64,000 nt of DNA from Liquidambar formosana (GCA_039720395.1 CM077833.1:15623133-15687132); one strand, 5' to 3'. Shown: positions 1 to 12,450, numbered from the stretch's first letter. Numbers and translations are program-made. The notes: generated by a model from the sequence alone, not told the origin.

Positions 1-285
1 TTTCTCTGTTTCTCTCTCTCTCTCTTTTTTTTTTTTTTTTTTTTTGGGGAATAGGAGAAAATGTGAATACTAACGAAGACTGGATCTACCAATAACATCT
101 TCCCAAATAATACCTAAAATTTTTTTGGAAAATTTGAATCCTAAATCTGATTACCTTTAATTATGTGACCTAAATTAACTAAGAAATCAATAGTTTGATT
201 TCCTTCTTTATAAACATGATTTATTATAACTTTTATATTATATTCTAAAATAATCTTCATACAATCATTTAAAATATTATAAATC
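1..285. other. AT-rich sequence upstream of the first gene
   Basis: A short CT run passes into a poly-T tract (about 8-45), followed by AT-rich DNA. I see no coding signal. The left edge of the window cuts whatever lies upstream, so the full promoter region of the first phosphoribosyltransferase copy may not be included. Confidence 0.5.
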
Positions 286-300
286 TTTAGAGAGCAACTT

Positions 301-488
301 TTTTTTTTTTGGTTCCCCGCCCGATATCCGGAGCTTCGCCCCGACTAATCTAGACCCGACCCGGGTCGCGCACCTGGGATGGTGGGTGAGTCTCCCAACG
401 AAGGCTGTTGCGTACACAAGGACTCGAACTTGAGACCTTGCTTAAGCTGGAACAAGCCGCTTACCACTTGATCCAACCCCTCGTTGGT
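301..488 (-). mobile_element. tRNA-derived SINE, minus strand
   Basis: Read on the minus strand, this segment has a tRNA-like head: an A-box-like stretch around TAAGTGGTAAGCGGC and a B-box around GGTCTCAAGTTCGAGTCC. It is followed by a GC-rich body and a terminal poly(A), seen as the T run at 299-311. It is flanked by a direct repeat, TTTAGAGAGCAACTT, at 286-300 and 489-503, which is the long target duplication expected of a LINE-mobilised retroposon. The layout resembles the Au family of plant SINEs, but the family name is inference. It sits about 100 bases upstream of the first gene's ATG, absent from the equivalent place in the second copy. Confidence 0.85.
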
Positions 489-545
489 TTTAGAGAGCAA
501 CTTTGTGACTTGTTAATACTATTAATGAGAATACTAACATCCGCT

Positions 546-555
546 TATAAATAAA
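546..555 (+). promoter_or_regulatory. TATA-like box upstream of HGPRT copy 1
   Basis: TATAAATAAA lies 51 bases before the ATG at 597, just downstream of the SINE target duplication. Homology between the two gene copies begins only around TGTTTCTCTTTCAGCC directly before the start codon, so this box is private to copy 1. It could also be chance in AT-rich DNA, or lie inside a 5' UTR intron whose acceptor would be TTTCAG just before the ATG. Confidence 0.35.
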
Positions 556-596
556 TTCTTCTAATGCCTTTAATTCTGTGTGTTTCTCTTTCAGCC

Positions 597-3500
597 ATGG
601 CTCTAGTCGATGCCATAGAGAGGGTCCTATGGACGGAACAAGATATATCCAAGCGAGTCTCTGAGCTCGCCTCTCAGATTACCGATGATTTCATGCCGCC
701 GTCTACTCCGCCGGTCTTAGTTGGCGTCGCCACCGGCGCATTCCTCTTCTTGGCCGACCTTGTGAAGCATATTAAGCTGCCCATTTTCATCGATTTCATA
801 CGTGCTGAATCCTACGGTTCCGGTACTCAGTCCAATGGCGCCCCCACGATTTCCTTCGATTTGAAGCTTGATATTCACGGCAAGCACGTCATTCTGGTAC
901 CACTCTCTCTTTCTCTCTCTCTCTCTCTCTATTTATTAAGGATAATATCGAGTTCCATTCTTGTAGTGCAATTCAGAATTCGTAATAACCCGGGTGTGGA
1001 TATTGACTGGCTAATCTTTGATATTCTTCTTTGTATAGTTGAACTGCACTGCGAGTCCTATGACATAACAAAAGGGTTTTACTTTTAGGGCAGAAAAGCA
1101 TTCATTGAATAGGTTACAAAGAGTGACAGTATATGCTTGTGTGTCCTGTTGGCGCTGTCCGATCATTTGAACCACTTGCTGTATAGGTTCTCTCTGAAGC
1201 AGTTGTGGTCATATTGCTTTATAAGAATAGGTGTTGTATATAAGATTTTAGTTCAATATAAAGGCGAAACAAGAAAAAATGCTCTCTTTGTTCATATGTT
1301 AAAAGGAAAAAATTCAAATAAATTGCATTCGATTAGACGCAGCCCTGAAAAAATGGAAAATTAAATACAGTCAATGGGTAGGGAAAATTTGCGTTTACAT
1401 TTGATATTTGTGTTAGACTTGAAGAGAAAGGTAGTGTTTTCTGAGCGAATTTACACTTAATGAAGACAATCTGCAATGGTTTACCAGATTTATAAATTGT
1501 ACCAAAGAGGAGAGAGCCAGTTTATTTATCTAATTGGGTATGGAGTGTTTTCAGAGTAGCAGCAACCAAGCAAGATTTGTCACTTAATCCATATTAAATA
1601 ATAATGGCTTTACCTTGTCCTCTTAGATTTAGCCCCAGTTACAGTTACACTGCCACTAACATGCCAAGTGCTTCTACACTCCATTTGTTTTCCTGTTTTC
1701 CACATATTTGCAAAACCTCTAGGCTCCGCCTGTTTTGTCAAAATGTTTTCGAGGAATCTCCCTTTTTTTGTTCTTTGGAAAATAAATAAAATCAGATATA
1801 TATAGTCATTTTTATCCGGAGCAAGGACATTCTCTCTCCCCCCCTTTCTCCCCTTTCACCTCTTCCAAGAAAAATAATTTACTAAAATAAATGCAGCTAG
1901 GAAAGAAATTCTTCTCTAATGGGACCTGAGGAAAAGAAAAAAAGAATCTCAGCATGAAGAGGTATACTTACCTCACAGGGAACTAGAGAGAAGCTTCATG
2001 AAATAAATGGAAGCTTAAATTATACGTTTATTTTCTTGAAATATTTTCTGGAACTATTTTCTGTTGCAACTCAAATTAGATAGTGTTAAAAAAGTATTCT
2101 AATATTCAAGGTTTAAGAACTAGATAAGTCATATAGAGAGAGCTCCATACTTGAGGATTTAAGCAACAAATCATTGGGTTGTATACTCAACATTTTAAAT
2201 AGAGAAGAATTTTAATATTCACGTCTTAAAGGCAGGATAAGTAGATACAGGAATGCGGTTGATAGTGATTTTCCTCGCAGTAGTATTCGCTTCCTATTCT
2301 CCAGGTTTTGCTTTAAGTAATGTATGGTATCACATAGTTGAATTGTAAATCCCTAATTAGTGTTGAGAGTTTTTTCTTTAAGCAAATGCACCTATTATCT
2401 GAAAACCAGCACAAGGGTTTTCCTTGCAATTTCTTAAGATTATGATCTTGCTGCATCATGGAAAGGAAAATATTGTTCTTCTACAAGTGTACACTGACAC
2501 TGCTGTCCACTATTTGAGTTATGACAAGCGCAGATACAGTGTATGTCTACGTGTTTATATATGTGCGTGCATGCACACTTAAGTACATACTCCCTCCGTC
2601 CCACACGCAGCTTAAGAAAAAACATTATTTCATTGACTTGTCTTTTATTAAACTCTATTTTCCAAAATTACCCTCTCCTACTTTTTATTGGGTTTTGTGT
2701 TAAAAGTAATTATTGAAATAACAAAGGGTAGTATAGGAAATTCAAGAACATTGTGATTTGACTTTTCAAAATGGACAAACATTTTGGGACAAAAAAAGTA
2801 GCAAATATGGCCTTTCTTTGTGGGACAGAGGAAGTATATGATATATTCGTATATTGATACACATGCACGTGTGGACTTGATATAAATTTCTGTCTTAATA
2901 AGTAATAATAACATACCTTTTTCCTCTAAGGTTTTGAATCTAGATCTATGTTAGTAAGTTTAAATGTTAAGATAATTATATGGTCAAAATTTTGTTTTAT
3001 TAAACTGTGAACATCTCCGTAATGATTTCCTTATCTCAGGTTGAGGACATTGTAGATACAGGAAGCACTTTATCCTGTCTCATTGCACATTTGGAATCAA
3101 AAGGAGCATCATCTGTATCAGTGTGCTCTTTCCTTGATAAACCAGCAAGGCGAAAAGTTCAGTTTGAGCTAGTGGGTAAAGGAAAGTTCTATCGGGGGTT
3201 TGAGGTAAGATGTGTGTATGTGCATTTGTGCACATATATTCCATGCATATTTGTGTATTTAATTCTCTATGTATGTACTTAAAGAAAGAAGGTTTCCATT
3301 CTTTACACCTCACCCTTCCCTTTGCATCTATTGATTGCTATTTATGTGGCTTGTTTTGGTGGATAACAATTTTGAATGTTCAGGTTTTTATGTTGACTTT
3401 TGGATGATTTGTTATTATTACTGTGCTTGATTCCCTGCCCCATTATTGCGTTAAAGTAGGTTCCTCCAACCTAGATGGGAGCAGATTTCCTTTTTTTTGA

Positions 3501-4558
3501 GAAATAAATGAATAAAGCTAGTGAGATTCATGACACCCTTACACTGCTAGAGCTGGACTAACTTGCATATCCAATTCTCCTAGCTTTTCTGATTTTCTAA
3601 ATGTGGATATCTTAGTAGGTCTGCTCAAGGTTTTAGAGTTGTTACTTCATTAAAAAAAAAAAAAAGAAAAAAAAAAAAAGGTTTTAGAGTTGTCATTTAC
3701 TTTCTGATCACCATTGATTACAATTTCTCTTCATGCAGTGGTGCTTGAAGAGATTAACTTAATTTCTAATGGATTATATGTTTTACCCGTTGTTCTGCCT
3801 TGTGAAAAGTCATATTATATGCAACCATGACTAGTTATGACCATTTTAAGGCATAATATCCAGTTGAGGTGTAATAAGAGATCAAATTTGGCATGTCAAA
3901 CTTCAATTGCTAGGTGAGTTTGTGGCTCATACACAACCTATTGAGATAGGCGTATTATAGTTTGCTTATACGCAAGGCATCTCCATTTCCACAATAAGTT
4001 TATTTGACCTCTTAATTGCTGCTTTCTTGTACATTTTGATAAATGTCACTTTTTGTTGAAAGATGCGTTGTTACTATGAGCCTAAAATGGCTGATTGCAC
4101 AGAAATCTTGCTGTTAGAAAGCTGTAAAGCATATTTGCAGAGGTAGTACTTGATCACTGATCTGTGATTGGTCTCTAATTTCTTTGCTAGTGTTTTATGG
4201 ATTGTGTTATGTTATTCTGGGAAGTCAAATCACCCTGGATCCTAAATTATGGTTACTGAGCAATCTTACTCCCATTGATATACATACACTGAACGCCACT
4301 GCACTCTAACCCAACTAGCATATAACATTTAGAAACGTTGGTTGTGGTAACTAGTATGCTTTTTTCACTTTGGTTGCATTTTATGTTACAATTGGCTTGG
4401 TAAAACTGTCATAAGCTTACAACCATTCATTTATTTATCCTTTTTTTGTTTGGTGGCAGTGTCCAGATTATTTTGTTGTCGGTTATGGAATGGACTTCGC
4501 TGAACTATACAGGAACTTGGCTTATGTTGGGGTCTTGAAGCCTGAGCTATATAAGTGA
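597..4558 (+). CDS. HGPT: hypoxanthine-guanine phosphoribosyltransferase, copy 1
   Basis: Three exons: 597-896, 3040-3204 and 4460-4558, all with GT-AG introns in phase 0, giving 187 residues. The enzyme salvages hypoxanthine and guanine by transferring the phosphoribosyl group of PRPP to the base, and is normally cytosolic. Visible family features are the pyrophosphate-loop segment [15 protein letters not shown] (about 41-55), the flexible-loop [11 protein letters not shown] (about 69-79) and the PRPP-binding motif [11 protein letters not shown] at 101-111, encoded at the start of exon 2. The end is [16 protein letters not shown] then a short tail. Length and layout match plant HGPRT of about 188 residues. 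The ATG at 597 (GCCATGG) was chosen because its counterpart starts copy 2; the upstream in-frame ATG at 564 is not shared. One oddity: the NLPY of copy 2 reads NLAY here. Its two introns (2143 and 1255 bases) hold one MITE and otherwise unassigned AT-rich DNA. Confidence 0.93.
2590..2834. mobile_element. Stowaway-type MITE in intron 1 of HGPRT copy 1
   Basis: The element begins CTCCCTCCGTCCC and ends GGGACAGAGGAAG, imperfect terminal inverted repeats of the classic Stowaway (Tc1/mariner) type, with TA on both sides (2588-2589 and 2835-2836). It is 245 bases long with no coding capacity. Copy 2 has an uninterrupted sequence at the matching place, so the insertion came after the gene duplication or was absent from the second lineage. 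Confidence 0.9.
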
Positions 4559-5363
4559 GATTTTATCCAACACGTGAAGGAAATATATAACAGTTTGGTT
4601 TTACAGTTTTACTTTCCTTTTCCTATTTTTAGTTGAACTTATTCCAATCCAATCCCAATATATTTTAATTTGCTTCCTCGTTAACTGTAATTTATACACA
4701 GAAATGTGAGAATATAGTTATTGAATATGAATAACCATATAAAGGTCAGGTTTTGGATTCATCTCCCATGGGAATTAATGTTTGCATAAGAAGGCTAAGA
4801 ACCCATCATCGTCGAATGGAGCTATAGAGAGCTACTCCCAAGAAATGATGGTTAAAGACTAGTTTGGCGTCTCCGTAATGCTGGCTACTATTACAAAACT
4901 TCACCATCATTTGTGAGGTGAGCTACCATTTTTTGTAGTGGCGCCATTCATCATAATGAATTTTTATATAAAAGAGGGCGGTACAATTTTATTTCCAAAG
5001 GAGATCAAAAGGAGCCCTAAAGGAACATCATATTGTACCTTATTAAAAAAAAAAAAAAAAAAAGGGTACATAATATTGTAGCCATTTAGCACCATTTTAA
5101 GACAGAGATCCGAGTTTTGATCATAGTGCTTAATCTGTGTGAGGACTTTTTTGTTTGATCAACCACTTTCATAGTTAGTCCCAGTTTGAAAAAATGATTG
5201 CAAACAAATTTATTTTTTGTAACAAAATTTAACTTCTACTTAAAAAAATAATAATAATAATAAATACCAAACCCTGTGCTGTATCCATAGAAGGATAGAG
5301 AAGTTCTACATTGCCCGTTAAAATTGAGCGTCGATATAGAAGAACAATTTGTGAGAACTTAAA
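4559..5363. other. 3' flank of HGPRT copy 1
   Basis: AT-rich 3' flank shared with the region after copy 2. The stretch around 4900-4950 (CACCATCATTTGTGAGG then AGCTACCATTTT) is the empty-site counterpart of the solo LTR insertion in copy 2. A poly-A tract lies at 5044-5063. No gene seen. Confidence 0.5.
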
Positions 5364-5571
5364 GGGCTGTTTGGATAAACTTTTACTTTCAAAAGTAGTA
5401 GTAAAAAAAAAAAAAAAATGTAAGTTTTGAATGTGAAATTTTTTGGAAATTATCATCTCGACTTTTAAAAGTAATTATCAAAATTTGGCACTATAAAAAA
5501 CAATTAAAAATTTTCATTTATTTACTTTTAAAAGTAAAAATTAAGAAGTAAATGCTTATCCAAATGGGCCC
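5364..5571. mobile_element. short inverted-repeat MITE
   Basis: The left end GGGCTGTTTGGATAAACTTT and the right end, read in reverse as GGGCCCATTTGGATAAGC, form imperfect terminal inverted repeats continuing into TTTACTT. About 208 bases, AT-rich, no ORF. The ends suggest a hAT or PIF type MITE, but I could not find a clear target duplication. Confidence 0.5.
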
Positions 5572-7625
5572 CCAAAATTTCAATCTTTTCATTTTTTTTT
5601 TATTTTTTATTTTTAAAATTTTTAAGAAACTCATCAAAATTAATACGGAGTATATATATATATTTTTATTTACATTCAGAGCTCGTGAGGAGAAGGGAGA
5701 GTTTCTATAGTTAATGGCGTAAAGGTGATTTGAACATTTTTTTTCAAAAAGTTAAGTGTGAGGTCACATGAAAAAGATGAAATTATTCAAGTTTGGAGGG
5801 TTCCAAAAACGGGAGGAGTGCGTGTGCATCTTCATCTTCTTTTTTTTTTTTTTTGGTGTGTGATATCAGGAGGTTTCAGATCTTTGCACTTGACTGATCC
5901 CCTAGGCACATGTAGTCTCCTCATCTCACAAGTGCGTGTGTATCTTTATATGTCAATGAAAGAGAATTTGGAGCATCTATCAAGAGGTAAAAGTGTAATT
6001 TAAAGTTTTAAACTAAAAAATAAATTATTTTTTGGGGCGTTAAGGCCAAAAAGGAAGACTTGTGCATCCTTAGATTCATGATTAAAAACTCATTTAGCCT
6101 CAAGTCCATTTTAACATGGCAGGACCAAAAAGCCCCTACCATATAAGCAAAAAATCTTCCAAATTGCAGTGAGAGCTGATTACGCATAAAACATGGAGAT
6201 ATAATTAATGCATGAGATATCGTCGACAATCTCGGGAAATCTTCACCTCATCTTTGATCTTTTAATAACTGATGTTTTGAATACAAATGGCAACTCCCAT
6301 GTTCATAGAGGCCACTTCCGTTGGAGAATGTAGCAAGCATGGGGTGACCACAACCGCAAACCGCATGTCGAGTGTTGAAGCAAAAGGGTTCCATTTTGCA
6401 ACAAAAAAACAAGAATGGAAGACCCAAAAACATAAGTTTTCCATGTTAAACGAGTTTTCTTTAACAAATCCCACATTTTGTTTCAACTAAATTCAAAACT
6501 GTAAATTCTAGACAGCCTCATGTAACTCTTTCTAGGGTTTTAAACAATTTGAAGCCATAGATTGTGGGTCACTGCATGCTCGCTAAATTTGTTGTAACTT
6601 TTTTCAGTATGTGAATTATTGACAAAATTCTTAAATTGTAGCTTTAGGGCAATGTCAAATTTGGGTATTTTAAGAATAAAATGAGTTTTTATTTACATGA
6701 GCTCTTTGAACACAATTACACGATGTCTACAAATAGTTACTGGTTAGTATTGTTTTCCTCGAGTTTATGTAACTATTTATTTGATTTGAATGCCTAGTTT
6801 TTTTTTTTTTTAGGGGGGGGGTTTGGGAGGGGGGGGTATTGTACATTGTCAAATTTGGGGATTTTGATCACTATGAATTGTTACTTGATTGTTGTAACTG
6901 TTTGTTCTAATTTTCCATGAGTTCATGTAACTATGCTTGGGGTTACAGCTAATTTGAATCCATTTGTTGGGGTGGGGGGTGTGCAATGTAAGATTTGGGG
7001 ATTTTAGTATTAAAATGGTAGGTTCTTTCTAATTGAAAAGGTTTGTGAGAAGGTGGCAAAATCTATTTGGGTGTAATAAAAATGGAAAACTATTGTTTAT
7101 GATAGAAAACATGGGGAGAAAAAATGGGGTGAAATCACAATTAACGTGGGGAATCACATTAATTGCTTATCATAACAATTAAAGGCTAGAATTTGGGAGA
7201 TAAATATCAGCCAATGAATCATTAAAACGATGCCGTTTGATTCTCATTGTGGACTTGGAGCTGAATAAAAATTCTGCCCGGACTGTTACGCGTTTAAATT
7301 CCTTAAATTGGACTTTTGGCATACTTATTTTTTGTGTAGAAAAATAAATAAATAAAGAGAGCCCCCAAGCAGACGAGGGGCTCGCTTTGTTTGGACCGTT
7401 TGGTTATCATGCCTATCACCGATGCACAAAGAGGGATTAGTTAGAAAAAAGAGGATGGTCAGAAAACAGCTTGGTCAGGTTTCGTGCAGGGCCAAGCGAG
7501 ACTAGCAGCCAGTGGTCGGAGACTCGGGATTGGGACGGCCATATCCGCAGTTGCGTTGGCTTGAAGCCACTGGAGGACTGCTTGACTAAAACCTCTTTCC
7601 CTCTCTCTTTGTTTCTCTTTCAGCC
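5572..7625. other. intergenic region between the HGPRT copies
   Basis: No supported gene. The part 6530-7030 has degenerate repeated blocks containing ATGTAACT and CAAATTTGGGNATTTT phrases spaced roughly 170-200 bases, one carrying long G runs near 6814-6836. The last 250 bases before 7626 are less AT-rich and end in a CT-rich tract directly before the ATG, typical of a plant 5' leader; they are the likely promoter of copy 2. This upstream DNA is not shared with copy 1. Confidence 0.4.
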
Positions 7626-10600
7626 ATGGCTTTAGACGATGACATAGAGAGGGTCCTATGGACGGAGCAAGATATATCTAAGCGAGTCTCTGAGCTCGCC
7701 TCTCAGATTACTGATGATTTCACTCCGTCGTCTTCTCCGCCGGTCTTAGTCGGCGTCGCCACCGGCGCATTCCTCTTCTTGGCCGACCTTGTCAAGCATA
7801 TTAAGCTGCCCATTTTCGTCGATTTCATTCGTGTTGAATCCTACGGTTCCGGTACTCAGTCCAATGGCGCCCCCAAGATTTCCTTCGATTTGAAGCTTGA
7901 TATTCAGGGCAAGCACGTCATTCTGGTACCACCCTCTCTCTCTCTCTCTCTTTTATATGTATATATGTGTAGACATATACCCTCCAATACACATAAAATA
8001 GCTTCATTTTTACATAAAATTGCTTCATTTTTGTGTATGTATTGGGATATTTTCCTCGCAGGGAACTAAATAGAATCTTCATGGCATAAAGGGATGCTCA
8101 AATTATTAGTTTATTTTCTTGAAATCTTTCCCAGATCTAATTTTTTGTTAGAACTCGAATTAAATGGAAAGTATGTTTGGTCGTCCAAATGGAAAGTAAA
8201 CAATTTTAGTGCATTTTACTATCAAATCATTGGCAAATTGGAAGTTATACACTTAGGGCCTGTTTGGTTATTCAAATGGAAACTGAACAATTTTTGGAGA
8301 TTTTGCATTGTATTGAACTATTGAAGCCAGAAATCCATCACCTTGAACGAGACCATTTGAAAAAGTTGGAGTCATCACTATAGTTGATGATATAGGATCA
8401 AATTTTATAAATTCATGAAATGCCACTATTTTAAATTTCTACCCTCATATGTGGTGATGGCCATCATTCTCTTGAATTGATGTTAAAGGATTAAATTTTA
8501 GAAATTAATGAAATGCCGCTATTTTGAATTTCTACTCGTACTTGTAATGATGGCCATTATTCTCTTGAATTTTTCCATTCAAGGTGATGTAAAATATACT
8601 AAAATTGTTTAATTTCCATTTGGACTCACAAACAGGCCATAATACTCAACATTTTAAGTAGGAGATGAATTTTAATTTTCATATGTTAAAAGCAGGGTAA
8701 GTAGATACATGGAATGCAGTTGATAGTGATGATTGCATTCTCAGTAGTATTCTTTCCCTATTCTACAGGTTGTGCTTCAAATAACGTTTGATACCGCATG
8801 GATGAATTTGTAAATTTCTAATTAGTGTTGAGAGCTTTTCCTTTATGCAAATGCGTCTATTATCTAAAAGGCAGCATAAGGGTTTGATGTACAATTTCTT
8901 AAGATTATGATCTTGCTCTACGTTAGATGGACTTGACTATGGGTGTTGGTTGCTGATATGTGTCCAGCTGTCGGATTCGTCCGTTTTCCATAGAATTTCC
9001 ACTGTTTTGAAGTGTCCTGCATGAGAACTCACACCCATGCCATGTCATGTTAACAATGCTACCCCAGGGTAAAGCAAAGAATCCGTGTAACATAGATCTT
9101 GCTGCATTCCTATAAATAAATAAATAAATAAATAAAAACCATAGATCTTGATGCATCATGGAAAGGAACATATTGTTCTTCTGTAGGTGTGCTGCCATCC
9201 ACTTATTGAGTCATGACAAGGTCAAATACAGTGTATGTGTTTGTGTTTATAAATGTACGTGCATGCACATTTAAGTGCATTTATACATATATATATATAT
9301 ATATACATATATATTTGTATATACATAGACATATATATATGTATATACATATACATATATAAATTGTGATGTCTTAAATAAGTAATAGAAACACACCTTT
9401 TTCCTCTGAGGTTTTGCATCTAGATCTTGGTTATTTTGCTTAAATTTTAAGATAATTGTTATGGTCTAACTTTTGTGTTATTAAACCATGAACTTATGCA
9501 TAATGATTTTCTTATCTCAGGTTGAGGACATTGTAGATACCGGAAGGACTTTATCCTGTCTTATTGCACACTTGGAATCAAAAGGAGCATCATCTGTTTC
9601 AGTGTGCTCTTTTCTTGATAAACCAGCAAGACGAAAAGTTCAGTTTGAGCTAGTGGGTAAAGGAAAGTTCTATCGGGGGTTTGAGGTAATTTGTGTGAAT
9701 GTGTGTGTGTGTGCAAGACTGCGTGTGCCACTGCACGTGTGTATTACATGCATATGTCTGTATTTAGTTCTGTATGTATGTATTTACAGAAAGAAGGTTA
9801 TGTGGTGGATAACAATTTTAGATGTTTTAAGTTTTTATGTTGACTTTTGGATGATTTGTTATAACTATTGTGCTTCATTCTCTGCCCTAATATTGAGTTA
9901 AAGTAGGTTCCTCCAATGAAGGCGGGAGGAGATTTCTTTGCATTGAGGAAAAAATGAATAAAGCTAATGAGATCCATGACAACTGACATTGCTAGATCTA
10001 GGCTAAATTGCATGTCCAATTCTTCTCGCTTTTTGGATTTTCTAAGTGTGGATATCTTAATATGTCTGCTCAAAATCATAGAGTTGTTATTTGCCTTCTA
10101 ATCATCATTGATTACAATGGCCCTTCAAGAAAATGGTTCTTGGAGAGATTAAATTAATTATTAATGTATTTTATGCTTCATTCATTGTTCTGCCATGTGA
10201 AAAGTTGATCATCTTCAAGCATGACTAGCTACAAACTTTTTAAGGCATGATGTCTATGTGAGGTTTTGGAAGATATTAAATGTAGCATGTCAACCTTCAA
10301 GTGCTAGGTGAGTTTGTGGCCTATAAAGTAATTGGGTACACTATACCATAGAAGCATGAAGCGGGAGCGGGGGTCGGTTTGGGGGCTAGAGCAGGGTTAG
10401 TTTTGGGGCTAGAGCAGGGTGGGGAAGCGGGGGCACATAGAAGAGTAAAAAATTTGGAGTGTGTAGGAAGCATTTGTGTAATTATGTATATATACAGCAA
10501 TGTTCCTATCAGCCACGGCTGATTTACTGTTATGTCAGCCAAACCAATCTCAACCGTTTATGTTCATTAAACACGATCCAATGACCCAAAAAACAGGGTG

Positions 10601-12450
10601 GTGGTTCCCCGGATCGACCCACTAGCCAAACACCCCTCCGACTGATTTTCCAAAACCCTTCCTTCTCCCTCTCAACACAGTCCAACAAAGAAGCTTCTCA
10701 ACACAGTCCGACCAACCTTCTTAACATAGTCTGGTGGAGAAGCTACACCATCGGCGACCAAACCTCCATCCCTTCCCTCTCACGCTCCAACGCCGACTTA
10801 CCTCACCTTCACGCTCACTTTCATTCTGCCGGCATACTGGTGAGGCTCGCAGTCAGCCCTGTTCAGATCTGACACCCTTCCCTCTTCGCCCTCATCCGGT
10901 GAAGCTACACCACTGCCGACTCACCTCACGCTTTCCCTCACCTTCACGCTGCCAGTAAGTCCTCCATTACGACATGCTGCAGCAAAACACTCTCCCTCCG
11001 GCGGATTTGGCAGTCACCTGAGGTGAGTCCTCCATTTTTGATTTCTTGTGTTATTTGGAAAATCAGCTGGGGGGGTTTGCTAGCGGGTCAATCCGAGGAA
11101 CCACTGCCCCTTTTTTTGGGCCATTGGATTGTGTTTAATGAACATGAACGGCTGAGATTGGTTTGCTGACATAGCAGTAAATCAGCCATGGCTGACAGGA
11201 ACATTGCTCTATACATGTATATATTAGTTGTGTTACCTCAAGATGATATTATATGGGTTAATTTGTAGAGAAAATTCAAGCAAAACATTTTACTTTGGCA
11301 GAATTATTGTGGAATTCAAAAAGGAAAAACAAAGCGCAAGGAATGTATTATTATGAGAAGCCACACCAATGCAGAAGGAGAGAGCATGCTCTTAATTTTT
11401 GTTTCTTGTTTTATTTTTTTAAAAGGTAACTATTCAGTGTTTAAATAGGACTATTAATCAATCAAATGGGAATCCTAGTATTTTTTAAAACTCATATTTT
11501 TATTTTAAAGTCAAAGTTAAGAAGAGGTTAATGTGGGACATGGCCCTGCCTTTCCCCCTCCCTCTGAAGGTTTCATCTTGTTAGTTAGAACCAGGATTCT
11601 CTCTCTCAAGGTTCCGTCTTAGTGAGAACTGTGATTCTCTCTTGAAAAAATCGCGATTCTTACGAGGTTCTGACTGGGAGACGCAGAATCGTGGTTTTGA
11701 AGTGGGATCGTCAGCCTTAGTGGAAGGTTCTTGCTTCTAAGCATTGTACAATACCTACTAAGATAGGTCATAATGCCATTTTATAGTTTGCTTGTACTCG
11801 GAGCATCCCCATTCCAATGATAAGTTTATTTTACCTCTTTATTACTGAGTTCTCGTACATTTTGATAAATGTCACTTTTTTGTGTTGAAAGATGCTTTGG
11901 TCTATCTGCCTGAAATAACTTGATTGCACAGAATCTTTTTTTTATTTATTTTTTTCCTTTATTTATTCTTGGCAATAAATCTTTCTGCTTGAAAGTTGTA
12001 AAGACATTTGCAGAGGTAGTATTTGATTAATGATCTGTGATTGTTCTAAAGAATTTTCGCAAGTGTTTTATGGATTGTGTTATGATATTTTGGGAAGGCA
12101 TATCACCCTGGATCCTGAGAAATGTTTACTGAGAAATCTTACTCTCATTGCTATATATGCACTGTACACCTCCACACTCTAACACTACTAGCATAGGACA
12201 ACATTTTGATAACTTGGTTGTTGTAAATAGTACGCTTCCAAGATTTTCACTTTGGTTGCATTTTATGTTACATTTTGCTTGGTGAAATTTCCATAAGATT
12301 GGAATCATTTATTTATTTATCCCTTTTTTTTTTGGTTTGATTTGGTGGCAGTGTCCAGATTATTTCGTCGTGGGTTATGGATTTGACTTGGCTGAACTAT
12401 ACAGGAACTTGCCTTATGTTGGGGTCTTGAAGCCTGAGCTGTGTAAGTGA
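7626..12450 (+). CDS. HGPT: hypoxanthine-guanine phosphoribosyltransferase, copy 2
   Basis: Exons 7626-7925, 9521-9685 and 12352-12450 encode 187 residues with the same exon lengths (300, 165, 99 bases) and phases as copy 1. The function is purine-base salvage with PRPP. The pyrophosphate loop and flexible loop are identical in layout to copy 1; the PRPP motif reads [11 protein letters not shown] at 101-111, with Arg in place of the Ser of copy 1. The C-terminus reads [13 protein letters not shown] and ends ELCK rather than ELYK. No frameshift or stop was seen, so both copies can be functional. Intron 2 (2666 bases) has been lengthened by an inserted 1.4 kb block, intron 1 (1595 bases) by a fold-back MITE. 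An AT microsatellite lies at 9282-9360 in intron 1. Confidence 0.93.
8173..8638. mobile_element. fold-back MITE in intron 1 of HGPRT copy 2
   Basis: The left arm (from 8173, GTTTGG then TCCAAATGGAAAGTAAAC) pairs with the right arm read in reverse from 8638 (GGCCTGTTTG then TCCAAATGGAAATTAAAC). A second partial copy of the left arm starts at 8257 with GGGCCTGTTTGG. The centre holds two direct repeats of about 92 bases (about 8385-8476 and 8477-8569). No ORF. The matching place in copy 1 lacks it. No clear target duplication was found. Confidence 0.55.
10325..11745. mobile_element. copy-2-specific insertion in HGPRT intron 2
   Basis: Homology with copy 1 stops after GGTGAGTTTGTGGC near 10320 and resumes near 11745 (ACCTACTAAGATAGG). 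The block between is therefore private to copy 2. It includes a short GC-rich direct repeat (GGGGCTAGAGCAGGGT, twice near 10381-10420), the inverted-repeat element at 10497-11207 and about 540 bases of further unassigned sequence. It may be one older element with another nested inside it. Confidence 0.55.
10497..11207. mobile_element. non-autonomous TIR element with about 160 bp inverted arms
   Basis: The left arm starts GCAATGTTCCTATCAGCC and the right arm read in reverse starts GCAATGTTCCTGTCAGCC. Pairing continues through a block around GTTCATTAAACACRATCCAATG to GATTTTCC, about 160 bases in all. The 400-base centre is CT-rich with two similar segments around GAAGCTACACCA. Flanks TATATACA and TCTATACA match at 7 of 8 bases, a possible 8 bp target duplication. 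Long arms fit a Mutator-like or hAT-derived element; the superfamily is inference. Confidence 0.75.

Larger units (their letters stand above)
597..5363 (+). repeat. tandem duplication, left copy
   Basis: This segment and 7626-16300 are diverged direct copies. Exons match almost base for base, introns match in long blocks (for example the sequence around 3400-4440 against 9850-10330 and 11750-12340), and homology continues through the 3' flank to about 5360 and 16295. The left copy is shorter because it lacks several insertions present in the right copy. Exact breakpoints need a dot plot. Confidence 0.85.

Noticed and set aside
303..488. A functional tRNA gene on the minus strand
   Set aside because: A- and B-box words are present, but there is no cloverleaf with acceptor stem, and poly(A) plus a target duplication identify a SINE.
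564..1088. A 174-residue frame from the ATG at 564 as the HGPRT first exon and gene
   Set aside because: The first 11 residues are not shared with copy 2, and the part after 896 is intron: the GT donor there joins to the exon at 3040 in both copies.
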